From positions 1 through 27,502 of the forward strand of contig JARRJY010000071.1 of assembly GCA_037388705.1 (NCBI GenBank): DNA of 27,502 bases. The letters are read 5' to 3'. Shown in pieces: positions 9,101 through 16,879 of the stretch. Position numbers and translations under genes: made by a program. Source of the stretch: JARRJY01 sp037388705 (GTDB taxonomy: Bacteria > Pseudomonadota > Gammaproteobacteria > UBA6429 > Thiohalophilaceae). Position 1 is the first letter of the stretch; the number at the start of each line of letters is the position of its first letter. Under the pieces are notes generated by a model, which worked only from the letters and a program-made list of their open reading frames with translations, did not search any database and had not been told where the DNA came from.

Positions 9101-12100
9101 TTCTTCCACTGGCAGGTAGCCGAGGTTGATTATGCGCGTTACAAGGCGACGGGTGTGACGGTTCGGGTCGATGCGGGTGGCGATGTTTCGACGACTGGCA
9201 ATGTCCTGAATCCACAGCAACAGGATACGACTGATCCGGAAAACTATAGTAGTGATCCCAATTTCCGGACCGAACGTGGTCCCGCATTAACCGAAGGTTT
9301 CCAGGGCTTCCTTGGTCAGACCAACACGTTCCAGTGGGGTAAGGTGCCATGGCCTGAAGGTCAGAATGGCGGTATAAGCGGTATTGTTTACCACGGTATA
9401 ACACGAGCCGAGAACGATCCTCGTCTCGCTGCTGCCGAACCCTGGGAACCAGGTGTTGCCGGTGCCACGGTGCGCCTGTACCGCAAGGTTACCAAGGCGC
9501 CTGTTGCTGTAGCCGAGTTCGACTTGCTAGTCGAAGGTGATTACACGCTGAGCATGCCTGTGTCCGGTACTTCCGGTAGCTACCGTGCCCAGATTGGTGT
9601 CATGGATCTTGACCAGTTCGTGCCGCTGGCCGAAGACTATAACTCGAAGTCTTCTGGTGAGACTGCCAAGGTACGCATGTCCATCGGCAGTGATAGCCCG
9701 TACATCGGTGCGCCGCTCGCGATTCGCAGGATCGTGGACGGTGACTATGCATTGGGTGCAGAGACAATTGTACTGAACGAGTCCAGCCTGGTATTCGTTG
9801 AAGAAACGACTACTGATAACTGGGATGCCACGCCGCCGGAAGGTTGTCCGGGTGCGCATCCTGATGATGCAGCCATACTGGGTCCGGGTGCAGCACCCGA
9901 CAAGTGTTACGACGGTCTGCGTAACTTCAACCAGGTTCGTCCAGGCGTGTTCGATGGTGGCTATGCCTTTGGCCTGACTAATGATCCTGCCAAGCAACTC
10001 GAACCTGGTGTGTACGTGGTCGAAGTTGTGCCACCTACTGGTACCGAGATCATGAAGGAAGAAGACAATAACGTTGGCTACGGTGAGAGTTTAGCCGGTG
10101 TATCGGTACCTGTGTTGTATCCAACTGGTGGCCTTGGAACCTTTCCGGATCCAGCTATTGTGCAGGATACCTTGCTTGATGTAGGTCTGGCTCAGCCACG
10201 TTGTGTTGGTACTCGACGCATAGTCGGAGATTACCTGAGCCTGTTCCCGGGACTTATGGAAGATGCGCCATTTGCTGGTATGACACGTCCACTGTGTGAC
10301 CGCAAGGAAGTAGTGCTAACTGATCAGGGTCAGTCTGCAGCGGACTTCTTTGTAGTCAGCCAGGCACCTATCTCAACGCACTTCGTTGGTATGATCCTTG
10401 ACGATACAGCTACTGAGTTCAGTACCGTCTCACCAACATTCTGTGAGAAATGGGCGCCTCCGTACGTGCCTGTATCCATCCGTCGTTCGGTCGACAACAA
10501 GGAAATTGGCAGGGTGTACTCTGACCAGCATGGTCGTTATAACGGCCTTGGACCTTCGACTTTCTCAGCCTTTGAGCCTTCGCCAAGTGGTTTCAGCCCG
10601 AACATGCTGGTCACTTGTATGAATGATCCAGGTCCAATTCCTGATCCAGATAATCCAGGGGTGATGATCGTCGATCCAAAATTCAACCCGGCTTACAGTA
10701 ACTTCTGTTACAACATGCAGTACATGCCGGGTACAACGACTTACCTGGATACACCGGTACTTCCAGTGTCTGCGTATGCTTCAGGTTTCAACCCACCGGA
10801 TTGTGCACAGCCTGCTGACACACCGAAGATCAATATGGTTGAAAGTAATGCTGGTTTTGGTCCACTGGTTGGCGCTAACGACGGTGACCCGGCTACGACT
10901 GAAGACAATGCTAACATCGTAACGCTGTACTCTGTAGGGCCGATGGATGTGCCTAATCCTGATTACCAGGGACCTGTCATGTCGCCAGGTATCCTGCCAA
11001 CAATCGAGCGTAATTATGGCTTCGGTACTCAAGGTCAGGTGCTGTTTAACGGTACACCGTTAAACATCATCACCTGGACTGATGCTCAAATTACGGTCGA
11101 GGCGCCGAGCGTTGTTGGAACTGGTCAGCTGGATGTAATAAACGGTGCCGGCGTAGAAGCGGAAAGTGGTATCACGCTTACTGTTACTCCTAATGGCAGT
11201 GAAACTGCTGGCGTCATTCGTGTACCTGACAACCAATCAACTATCCAGGCTGCGATCGATGCAGCGCCAATGGATGGTAGTGGGGTAATACTGGTTGCAC
11301 CGGGTGTGTATAACGAGAATATCGTTATGTACAAGCCAGTCAAACTGCAGGGTAGTGGCCCGGGCGCAACTATCATTAACGGCCTGGGTGGTTTTGATAC
11401 GAAAAACGCCTTGCTCGCCTGGGAGGCAAAAGTCGATTGCCAGTTCGGAATTGGTGCGGGTTGTACCAAGATCGTTGACGCGCTGCCGAATCAGCAAGAG
11501 GGTGCTATTGGTCTCGAGGCAGAGAAGGCAAACATCGTGGTACTTGCTCCAGTGGATCCATTGCGAGGTTCAGGTCGTCCTGCTAATCGCTTCTGGGGTC
11601 GTGGAGCACGTATCGATGGTTTCGGTATAACCGGTGCTAACGTGGGTGGTGGTGTTTACGTCAACGCCTATGCACACATGCTGGCTATCTCGAACAACGA
11701 TATCTTCAGTAACAGCGGTAACTGGTCAGGCGGTATTCGCATCGGCCAGTTCAACCTGGAACTTCTGGATCCTGCAACTTTGTTAGATGATAACCGTGCA
11801 ACTACCTATGGCTTCAACCAACAAGTATCCATTAATAACAATGTTATTCGTCAGAATGGTGCACTTGATGGTGCCGGCGCTGGTATTTCACTTGCTGTCG
11901 GTACGGACCAATACTCCGTGAGCAACAACTACATCTGTGGAAACTTCACCCTTGGCAGTGGTGCCGGTATTGGCCACCTGGGTCTGAGCAACGCAGGCAC
12001 AATTGATCACAACAAAATCGTGCTGAACCAGAGCTTTGACCAGCAGGTTCAACAGCATGGTGGTGGTATCTTCATCTCTGGTGAGCCACAGGCTAACGGT

Positions 12101-13003
12101 GGCTTGAGCTTTGGTTCTGGTAGCGTGGACATCCTCGACAACCTGATCCAGGGCAACCAGGCCGGTGCCGGTCACGGTGGTGGTATTCGTACCCAGGTTG
12201 TTAACGGTACCGATGCTGCGGATGCCAATAACCCGAACCAGGCCTATCGCATCAATGTTATCAACAACATGATCGTGAACAATGTGGCAGGTTATTCCGG
12301 TGGCGGGGTATCAATGGCTGATAGCATAAACGCCGAGGTGATTAACAATACCATCGCGCACAATGACAGTACTGCTACTGTGGGTGCACTGATCAATATC
12401 GTTGGTGGTGTTAACTCCAGCTTACCGCAGCCTGCAGGTCTGGTGACACAGGTCCACAGCCCGGCATTAACGACTGCATTGGCTGGTAAAACTGACACCG
12501 GAAACAGCAATACTTGGGATCAAGTCAAGGTATTCACCAACCCGTTGGTGCGTAACAACATCGTGTGGCAGAACCGCAGCTTCAGCTTCCTGGCGGATGC
12601 TAGTGGAGCTGGTCTGCAACCGGTTGTTGATGCGGCGACCTGTGCTGGTAACTACGATGACCTTGCTGTCCTGGGAGGTGTCTACACACTGAGCCGGATT
12701 GAGACAACAATGACGTCGACTACAGCAGGTGCAGCCCCTGACTTCCTCGGTGACTACTGCAACGGTGGTCGTGTGGATGGTACAGGTTCGATCGCTGCCA
12801 ACCCTGCGGTCGATGAGGCCGGGGCGGCCTGGATCGATGTCCGCTTTGGTCCGTTGGCAGTCCAGGGTGACTACCACGTCGGTGCGGCATCAACAGCTAT
12901 TGGTCTGAATACCGGTAATACCCCGGCAGATGACATCGATGGTGACCCACGTCCGGGTGGTGACGGTTTAAGGACTGCGGGTGCAGATGAGTTGGCTCCA
13001 TAG
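6116..13003 (+). CDS. Giant surface-type protein: cupredoxin domains 5-6, cadherin-like, SdrB-like, IPT/TIG and beta-helix
   Basis: A 2295-aa protein. Residues 1-140 are a cupredoxin domain whose copper loop reads GTYLYQSGTVPSLQVAMGLY, so the Cys and His ligands are lost. Residues 150-320 are a second copper-less cupredoxin-like domain. About 330-505 hold two cadherin/VCBS-like repeats (VLDNDTATPASLTVAVQPEH; ILANDVDADGDAP). About 515-1600 are SdrB or carboxypeptidase-regulatory-like beta modules. About 1625-1685 is an IPT/TIG domain, and 1695-2240 a right-handed parallel beta-helix beginning IRVPDNQSTIQAAIDAAP. The end (DDIDGDPRPGGDGLRTAGAD) is typical of beta-helix proteins. The coding frame runs upstream of this ATG to about 6065 without a start. 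The best-placed start (ATG 6048, after GGGGA) is in another frame and needs one extra base in the AAA run near 6064. No signal peptide is visible. Confidence 0.85.
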   Translation: MPDGSSAKMWVFAECDTTGFTNCGVAPNDAPDAPGRIDAAAGESLTFHVQNTLSVPVSLIVPGQLTSHDGSLAAIADSKARTRAVSMTAEVPAMAGGVPGENTYTIASPKTGTYLYQSGTVPSLQVAMGLYGALVVTDGTEPATSALTVFSEIDPTQNARVDAAAVAGMPMTQACVGMDAYAESVKNVDPIVGYPCTIDYKPRHLLVNGGAGLDLNVAATGDTVLMRWANAGLKTHTPSIVGLDQDLIAEDGNPYPGEPRKQSVIMLPAGGTIDAMATIPAGNATLSLFDRQTGFRNDSELASTVTSPGTVGVLGGITVGTPPAPIVVGMVAINDEYDVIEDTAFNSSPASVLDNDTATPASLTVAVQPEHGTVSLNNDGTFTYTPADDYSGLDQFVYDADGELAHVALNVSYVNDAPIANADSYGTNNTGSTITVAAPGILANDVDADGDAPLYALIDGTPPADLTLNDDGSFTYSGGSDTSFSYFACDDAALTSCSTESVPVTVAAASTQSNIALTVVDENGVNLSSTNFRWTVEEDVTWHPEDTTPLGGTESEYNVFALNFHKSYMPTVAQGIGSTEFLSLALDPAKHYYVSVLPEDGAAESGHNMGGVPFKGGDTAITVEVHTTPLETAQISVQVFNDNMPTNGAWDTGEENMGGFQISLEDAGGRYGASAGLLSYDAFGEPLTNSLDCFGAFSVDTDGNYVPGSYVSKPAKNGVIISCPRNAYTVAQGLDGLALIKNLYPGKYGVIVTPPEDQVPNWKQTSTIEGTKVIDAWVRAGEPTRFQEFGGAPGFHAFVGFVNPQQQRDNAIAAGMTGVGSVSGAVTNAHMSRPPAQTIFDSGSYDAFAHTRAWVSVNSNAGTGVSLNAVEVNEDGEFNIGNLPNGDYQLAIWDVYLDIVIGYKAFTISDATSTVDVGNIPVFNWFSRSEHIVFQDDGCPDGAGGYAGIPGNAVQEDCELPLAEQNINLRWRDGTVYQAFPTDSEGFVPFDQTFPFFHWQVAEVDYARYKATGVTVRVDAGGDVSTTGNVLNPQQQDTTDPENYSSDPNFRTERGPALTEGFQGFLGQTNTFQWGKVPWPEGQNGGISGIVYHGITRAENDPRLAAAEPWEPGVAGATVRLYRKVTKAPVAVAEFDLLVEGDYTLSMPVSGTSGSYRAQIGVMDLDQFVPLAEDYNSKSSGETAKVRMSIGSDSPYIGAPLAIRRIVDGDYALGAETIVLNESSLVFVEETTTDNWDATPPEGCPGAHPDDAAILGPGAAPDKCYDGLRNFNQVRPGVFDGGYAFGLTNDPAKQLEPGVYVVEVVPPTGTEIMKEEDNNVGYGESLAGVSVPVLYPTGGLGTFPDPAIVQDTLLDVGLAQPRCVGTRRIVGDYLSLFPGLMEDAPFAGMTRPLCDRKEVVLTDQGQSAADFFVVSQAPISTHFVGMILDDTATEFSTVSPTFCEKWAPPYVPVSIRRSVDNKEIGRVYSDQHGRYNGLGPSTFSAFEPSPSGFSPNMLVTCMNDPGPIPDPDNPGVMIVDPKFNPAYSNFCYNMQYMPGTTTYLDTPVLPVSAYASGFNPPDCAQPADTPKINMVESNAGFGPLVGANDGDPATTEDNANIVTLYSVGPMDVPNPDYQGPVMSPGILPTIERNYGFGTQGQVLFNGTPLNIITWTDAQITVEAPSVVGTGQLDVINGAGVEAESGITLTVTPNGSETAGVIRVPDNQSTIQAAIDAAPMDGSGVILVAPGVYNENIVMYKPVKLQGSGPGATIINGLGGFDTKNALLAWEAKVDCQFGIGAGCTKIVDALPNQQEGAIGLEAEKANIVVLAPVDPLRGSGRPANRFWGRGARIDGFGITGANVGGGVYVNAYAHMLAISNNDIFSNSGNWSGGIRIGQFNLELLDPATLLDDNRATTYGFNQQVSINNNVIRQNGALDGAGAGISLAVGTDQYSVSNNYICGNFTLGSGAGIGHLGLSNAGTIDHNKIVLNQSFDQQVQQHGGGIFISGEPQANGGLSFGSGSVDILDNLIQGNQAGAGHGGGIRTQVVNGTDAADANNPNQAYRINVINNMIVNNVAGYSGGGVSMADSINAEVINNTIAHNDSTATVGALINIVGGVNSSLPQPAGLVTQVHSPALTTALAGKTDTGNSNTWDQVKVFTNPLVRNNIVWQNRSFSFLADASGAGLQPVVDAATCAGNYDDLAVLGGVYTLSRIETTMTSTTAGAAPDFLGDYCNGGRVDGTGSIAANPAVDEAGAAWIDVRFGPLAVQGDYHVGAASTAIGLNTGNTPADDIDGDPRPGGDGLRTAGADELAP

Positions 13004-13026
13004 GAAAACACGATTAGGGGGAAACA

Positions 13027-13073
13027 CCAGGGCTGATGACGCGCCTTCACGGGCTCATCAGTCCCTGGTTTTT
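13027..13073 (+). terminator. Rho-independent terminator after the giant gene
   Basis: CCAGGGCTGATGA (13027-13039) pairs with TCATCAGTCCCTGG (13055-13068), a 13-bp stem with one bulged T and a 15-base loop, followed by TTTTT. It lies 24 bp past the stop codon. It should end or attenuate the oxidase transcript before the accessory genes. Confidence 0.85.
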
Positions 13074-13158
13074 AATCGGCAAGGGCTTTTATTGTTTTAT
13101 GTACTATCCTGAGAGGTCAGTATCTGGATGTCGCAGAAATTATCGAGTGTATCAATTT

Positions 13159-13629
13159 ATGAAAAGTTCTAAATGGTTCTCTATCGTAATCGTTGCAGCC
13201 ACACTGTGTGTCACGGCTGCGGCTGCGGCGGAAGATAAAAGTTCAATGTCGAAAGTTGCGGTTGTGGATGTTAAAACGCATCCTCGCCTGAAAACTTATA
13301 TGAAAAGAAAATGGGGTGTAGAGGTGTTATGGGTCAAGACAACCGCGGCCGGTTACATGCTGGAATTTCGCTACAAGGTGCTGGATGCCGAAAAGGCGAA
13401 GCCGCTGTTCAAAAGGCAGAGCAAACCCGTGCTGACACATGAGAAGTCTGGTTCAAAGATGATCGTGCCGACGCCGGGCAAGGTTGGTGCGTTGAGAAAT
13501 TCCAATACGCCAAAACAAGGGACGATTTACTGGATGTTTTTCGCAAACCCGGGCAAGTATGTTAAACCGGGTGACCTGGTGAGTATCCAGATAGGCGATT
13601 ACCTACAGCAGCATCTTGTCGTGCAATAG
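13159..13629 (+). CDS. Small exported protein of unknown function, oxidase-cluster accessory
   Basis: A 156-aa protein from the ATG at 13159, chosen because it gives a clean signal peptide (KWFSIVIVAATLCVTAAAAA) whereas the longer frame from 13036 runs into the terminator. The mature part contains WGVEVLWVKTTAAGYMLEFR, then LDAEKAKPLF, KVGALRNSNTPKQGTIYW and a C-terminal PGDLVSIQIGDY. This looks like a compact beta-rich periplasmic domain. It has no Cys and no obvious heme or copper motif. It resembles small exported proteins I associate with SCO/copper-oxidase clusters, but I cannot name the family. It is followed nine bases later by the LolA-like gene, so the two are probably co-transcribed and may assist maturation or anchoring of the oxidase. 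Confidence 0.75.
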   Translation: MKSSKWFSIVIVAATLCVTAAAAAEDKSSMSKVAVVDVKTHPRLKTYMKRKWGVEVLWVKTTAAGYMLEFRYKVLDAEKAKPLFKRQSKPVLTHEKSGSKMIVPTPGKVGALRNSNTPKQGTIYWMFFANPGKYVKPGDLVSIQIGDYLQQHLVVQ

Positions 13630-13656
13630 GCGAGCGTTATGAAACAGGAGTACTTT

Positions 13657-14466
13657 GTGAAAGATAAAATTCAAATATCAGTTTTAACATTGCTTGCGTT
13701 ATCAGTGTTGTACCTGGTTTTTTTCGCAGGCGGCTACGGCTCACGGATAGATAGCCTGATCGAGAAAAACGTCGAAGCCAAGGGTGGCGAAGCGGCCTGG
13801 CGACAGGTCTCCTCGCTACAGTTGTCTGGCCAGATGTCATTGGGACAGGGTGTTGTGGCACCCTACAAAATTGATCAGAAACGCCCTTTGAAAATGTGTA
13901 CTGAATACGAGTTTAATAAACGTCGTGTTGTGCAATGTGTCGATGGTGATAGTGGCTGGCAGTTTTTGCCTTACCTGGGCCGTAATCTGCCGGAGCCATT
14001 GAAAAAAGAGGATGCGCTTGCCATCGCCGATACGGCGTCAATCGATGGCATGTTGTTGAATGCCCATGAGCGTGGTTTCAAGATAGAATGGCTGGGCAAG
14101 GAAGACGTCGATGGCCGGCCTGCAGACAAGCTTAAGGTAGAGATGCCAGGGGGGACCGTGCGCTGGATCTACCTGGATGAGGAAACCGGCCTCGATGTCA
14201 AACTTGAGTACACAATTATGATTCGTGGTAAGGAGCAACTGGTCGAAACGACTTATTCGGACTGGAAAGCAGAAGCCGGTTTATTGTTCCCTGGCCGTAC
14301 GAATACACGACTGAAAGGCACTTCCGAATCGAGTTTTGTTACCATCGATAAGATAGTGGTAAACCCGGCGATCGAGGACAAGCGATTTGTCATGCCCCTG
14401 TTTACCAGGCCAGATGCCAGTAAAATATCTGGTAACAAGCCTGGCGATACACCTGATAACACATAA
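13657..14466 (+). CDS. Membrane-anchored LolA/outer-membrane-lipoprotein-sorting-like protein
   Basis: About 269 aa. The GTG start at 13657 is preferred because a perfect AGGAG lies six bases upstream; an in-frame ATG at 13639 would add six residues. A single N-terminal hydrophobic segment (ISVLTLLALSVLYLVFFAGG) anchors or exports the protein. The rest looks like the LolA/LolB-like half-barrel fold: an opening IEKNVEAKGGEAAWRQVSSL, then many amphipathic beta strands including GTVRWIYLDEETGLDVKLEY. Family members bind lipids or hydrophobic ligands in the periplasm. In this cluster it may help deliver or anchor the large oxidase or the cytochrome lipoprotein, which is an inference from context only. 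Confidence 0.7.
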   Translation: MKDKIQISVLTLLALSVLYLVFFAGGYGSRIDSLIEKNVEAKGGEAAWRQVSSLQLSGQMSLGQGVVAPYKIDQKRPLKMCTEYEFNKRRVVQCVDGDSGWQFLPYLGRNLPEPLKKEDALAIADTASIDGMLLNAHERGFKIEWLGKEDVDGRPADKLKVEMPGGTVRWIYLDEETGLDVKLEYTIMIRGKEQLVETTYSDWKAEAGLLFPGRTNTRLKGTSESSFVTIDKIVVNPAIEDKRFVMPLFTRPDASKISGNKPGDTPDNT

Positions 14467-14478
14467 GGAGTACCTTGA

Positions 14479-15144
14479 ATGAGGTCTTTGAAACGATTAC
14501 TGTCTGTCGTCGCCGTAGTATCCAGCCTGCTTGTCTTCCCGCTAGCAACAACCAGTGCGCAGGAAAGTGCCGGGCATATGAATCATGCAGGGGGTATGAA
14601 CCACCAGGCACATGAAGACCACTCGATGCACATGAAGATGATGCAGAATAGAAATTTCAAATTATCCTCGAAGCAATATACCATCCCTGATGTCACCCTG
14701 ATCGATGCCGATGGGAAAAAGACTTCCATGGCTGAACTGCTGTCTGCCGATGGGCCGGTAGCGCTGAACTTTATATTCACCACCTGCACGACCATCTGTC
14801 CAGTGATGACGGCGACATTTGCCAGTATGCAGCGTGTGCTTGACCGGGAGCAGCTGGACCGCCTTCGGTTGATCTCGATCAGTATTGATCCGGAATATGA
14901 TCGCCCGGCCGTTCTGCGCTCCTATGCAGATCGATTCAAGGCGAGTAAATCATGGCTGTTCCTCACCGGCAGGAGCCAGGATATCAATGCCGTGATGCGT
15001 GCATTCGATGCTTATGCCGGTTCCAAGATGAACCATCAACCGCTGACGTTCCTGAGAAAACAACCGCTACAGCCCTGGCTGCGTGTAGATGGACTGGCCA
15101 GCGGTAAAGACCTGGCTAACCTGGCCGTTCAAAACCTGTTCTGA
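14479..15144 (+). CDS. SCO1/SenC-family copper chaperone with His/Met-rich arm
   Basis: A 221-aa exported thioredoxin-fold protein. After the signal peptide (LLSVVAVVSSLLVFPLATTS) comes a metal-binding-looking arm, about residues 31-55, dense in His and Met (HMNHAGGMNHQAHEDHSMHM). The SCO domain (about 60-221) has the copper-binding CxxxC motif at C103 and C107 (FTTCTTICPVM) and the conserved distal His, H186, in SKMNHQPLTF. It should deliver Cu to a periplasmic or exported cuproenzyme. Here the obvious client is the multicopper oxidase upstream rather than a cytochrome oxidase CuA subunit, since none is present. A good AGGAG lies eight bases before the ATG. Confidence 0.93.
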   Translation: MRSLKRLLSVVAVVSSLLVFPLATTSAQESAGHMNHAGGMNHQAHEDHSMHMKMMQNRNFKLSSKQYTIPDVTLIDADGKKTSMAELLSADGPVALNFIFTTCTTICPVMTATFASMQRVLDREQLDRLRLISISIDPEYDRPAVLRSYADRFKASKSWLFLTGRSQDINAVMRAFDAYAGSKMNHQPLTFLRKQPLQPWLRVDGLASGKDLANLAVQNLF

Positions 15145-15175
15145 CCCGTAAGTGTAACTTCCTGACGCCCGGCGC

Positions 15176-16819
15176 ATGGCCATGAAAAAGGTGACCGTAC
15201 TCCTGTTGATACTGTTAGCCATACTGTCGGCGTGTGACGGGTCATCACAGGACACTACAGATAGTACAGCCGATCGCACGACACGGGCCGGTGGCCGCCA
15301 GGTGGCGGCAGACCTGGAAGTCGGCCGAGCATTATACGAGGACGGTCTGCGCGCAAATGGTGAGCCCCTGACGGCCATCGTTAGTGGCGATGTCGAGATA
15401 CTGGGTACCCAGTTCAGTTGTAACAGCTGTCATGGCATCAGCGGCATGGGCTCGAAGGAAGCATCGATCATCGTACCAATCATCGCGAGTTCGGTACTAT
15501 TTGCACCGGCAGCCCAGCCGGAGCGACCAGCCTACGATCTCGAATCTCTGGCGACGGTATTACGTGACGGTGTGACGCCATCAGGGCGCAGGATCGACAG
15601 TCTCATGCCCCGGTTCCGTTTGACCGATGCAGAGGTCCGTTCACTTGCAGCTTATCTCGATACACTCACCACTGATCCCTCTCCAGGTGTTACTGACTCG
15701 ACCATACGTTTTGCCACGGTGGTGACAGGAAACAGCAATGAGGATGAAAAGAATGCCGTACTTGCTGTGATAAAAAGGTTTACAGAAGAAAAAAGCCGGC
15801 AGACCCGGATCGAGAGTAAGCGGTGGGACCGGGGTACGACACCGGAAAGCCGTTTACATACTGTTCACCGTGACTGGATTCTTGATGTATGGGAATTAAC
15901 TGGTGATGAATCCGGTTGGACAAAACAGCTAAGGGATCACNNNNNNNNNNNNNNNNNNNNNNNNNNNNNNNNNNNNNNNNNNNNNNNNNNNNNNNNNNNN
16001 NNNNNNNNNNNNNNNNNNNNNNNNNNNNNNCCGAGTACCCGGTACCCGGTAGCTGGTGACGGGGATCTTTATAATTTGTATACATTATATTATTCAGCAG
16101 GACTGGGGCTGGAGGCAGACCTGATTGCGACGGATCTGGAACAGGTTTCATTTGATAAACTGGTGCAGGTGTATTGCAAGTCTTCTGCAGCACGTGCCAT
16201 GGATCGCCTGGAAGCCGATTTAGCAGAACGCACAATCAAAACTGGTCGCATCTCATTTGACTGTGAGAAAGAGATACCAGTCGATAGATTACAGGCTTTA
16301 TTAAAAGAGCCCGGTAAGGTGGTGATGGTGTACTGGGTTGATAAAAATCAGTTGGCAAATATTACCGTGCCAGCTGGTGCGCGTGTCTATTTATCCTCAT
16401 CGCTCATTGGCGACAGTATTGAACCGTTACCGGGGCCTGTATCAGATTCAGACGAGGTGTACCTGGCGCATCCATATCGATTACCGGGTAAAATTGATCC
16501 TGCATTCAGACGCCTGCAGGCCTGGGCAAAAGTACGTGATATCAAGTTGAAATATCCACGGCTGCAGAGCGAAGCGTTCTTTTCGTCCTTGCTCATGAGC
16601 GATATGATCAAACACCTTGACGGGTTCTATTTACGAAAATACTTGCTCGATTTGATAGGCCATTCACAGGGCATGGATTTATATTTGCCGTATTATTCTC
16701 GACCCACGTTTGGCCCGGGGCAGATATTTGTAAATAAAGGTGGGTTCATATTGCCTGTGGTACACGGCAAACTCGACACTCGTGAATCAGAATGGATACT
16801 CCCGGAGTATCAGCAGTAA
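15176..16819 (+). CDS. Lipoprotein: cytochrome c domain fused to a periplasmic-binding-like domain
   Basis: A 547-codon ORF containing an N run at 15941-16030, so about 30 residues (256-285) are unknown and the frame across the gap rests on the gap length. The N-terminus is a lipoprotein signal with lipobox LSAC, Cys20. A class-I-like cytochrome c domain follows, with heme motif CNSCH (82-86) and probable axial Met144 in DSLMPRFRLTDAEV. The C-terminal part resembles periplasmic-binding or amine-type receptor folds, with alternating strands such as GKVVMVYWVDKNQLANITVP and an ending GGFILPVVHGKLDTRESEWI. It could be an electron acceptor or donor for the oxidase with a ligand-sensing module. 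ATG 15182 is an equally good start. It is the last gene of the + cluster. Confidence 0.75.
   Translation: MAMKKVTVLLLILLAILSACDGSSQDTTDSTADRTTRAGGRQVAADLEVGRALYEDGLRANGEPLTAIVSGDVEILGTQFSCNSCHGISGMGSKEASIIVPIIASSVLFAPAAQPERPAYDLESLATVLRDGVTPSGRRIDSLMPRFRLTDAEVRSLAAYLDTLTTDPSPGVTDSTIRFATVVTGNSNEDEKNAVLAVIKRFTEEKSRQTRIESKRWDRGTTPESRLHTVHRDWILDVWELTGDESGWTKQLRDHXXXXXXXXXXXXXXXXXXXXXXXXXXXXXXPSTRYPVAGDGDLYNLYTLYYSAGLGLEADLIATDLEQVSFDKLVQVYCKSSAARAMDRLEADLAERTIKTGRISFDCEKEIPVDRLQALLKEPGKVVMVYWVDKNQLANITVPAGARVYLSSSLIGDSIEPLPGPVSDSDEVYLAHPYRLPGKIDPAFRRLQAWAKVRDIKLKYPRLQSEAFFSSLLMSDMIKHLDGFYLRKYLLDLIGHSQGMDLYLPYYSRPTFGPGQIFVNKGGFILPVVHGKLDTRESEWILPEYQQ
15941..16030. other. Assembly gap (90 N)
   Basis: A run of 90 N inside the cytochrome c lipoprotein gene. 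Its length keeps the flanking frames in phase, but the size may be an estimate. Confidence 1.
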
Positions 16820-16879
16820 ATGACACATAGTAATCATGATACTTCAGGTAACGTGCAGCTAAAGTAAAATGCGCTGGTA

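Noticed and set aside
11125..12877. Several antisense ORFs of about 70-140 codons opposite the beta-helix region
   Set aside because: They are shadows of a long repetitive coding sequence and have low-complexity, non-protein-like composition.
13036..13158. N-terminal extension of the small exported protein to ATG 13036
   Set aside because: That start lies inside the terminator hairpin at 13027-13073, and the extension would bury the signal peptide; ATG 13159 gives a normal exported protein.
16820..16879. Possible terminator between the cytochrome lipoprotein gene and the convergent kinase
   Set aside because: No convincing stem with a T run was found in the 60 bp between the stop codons.
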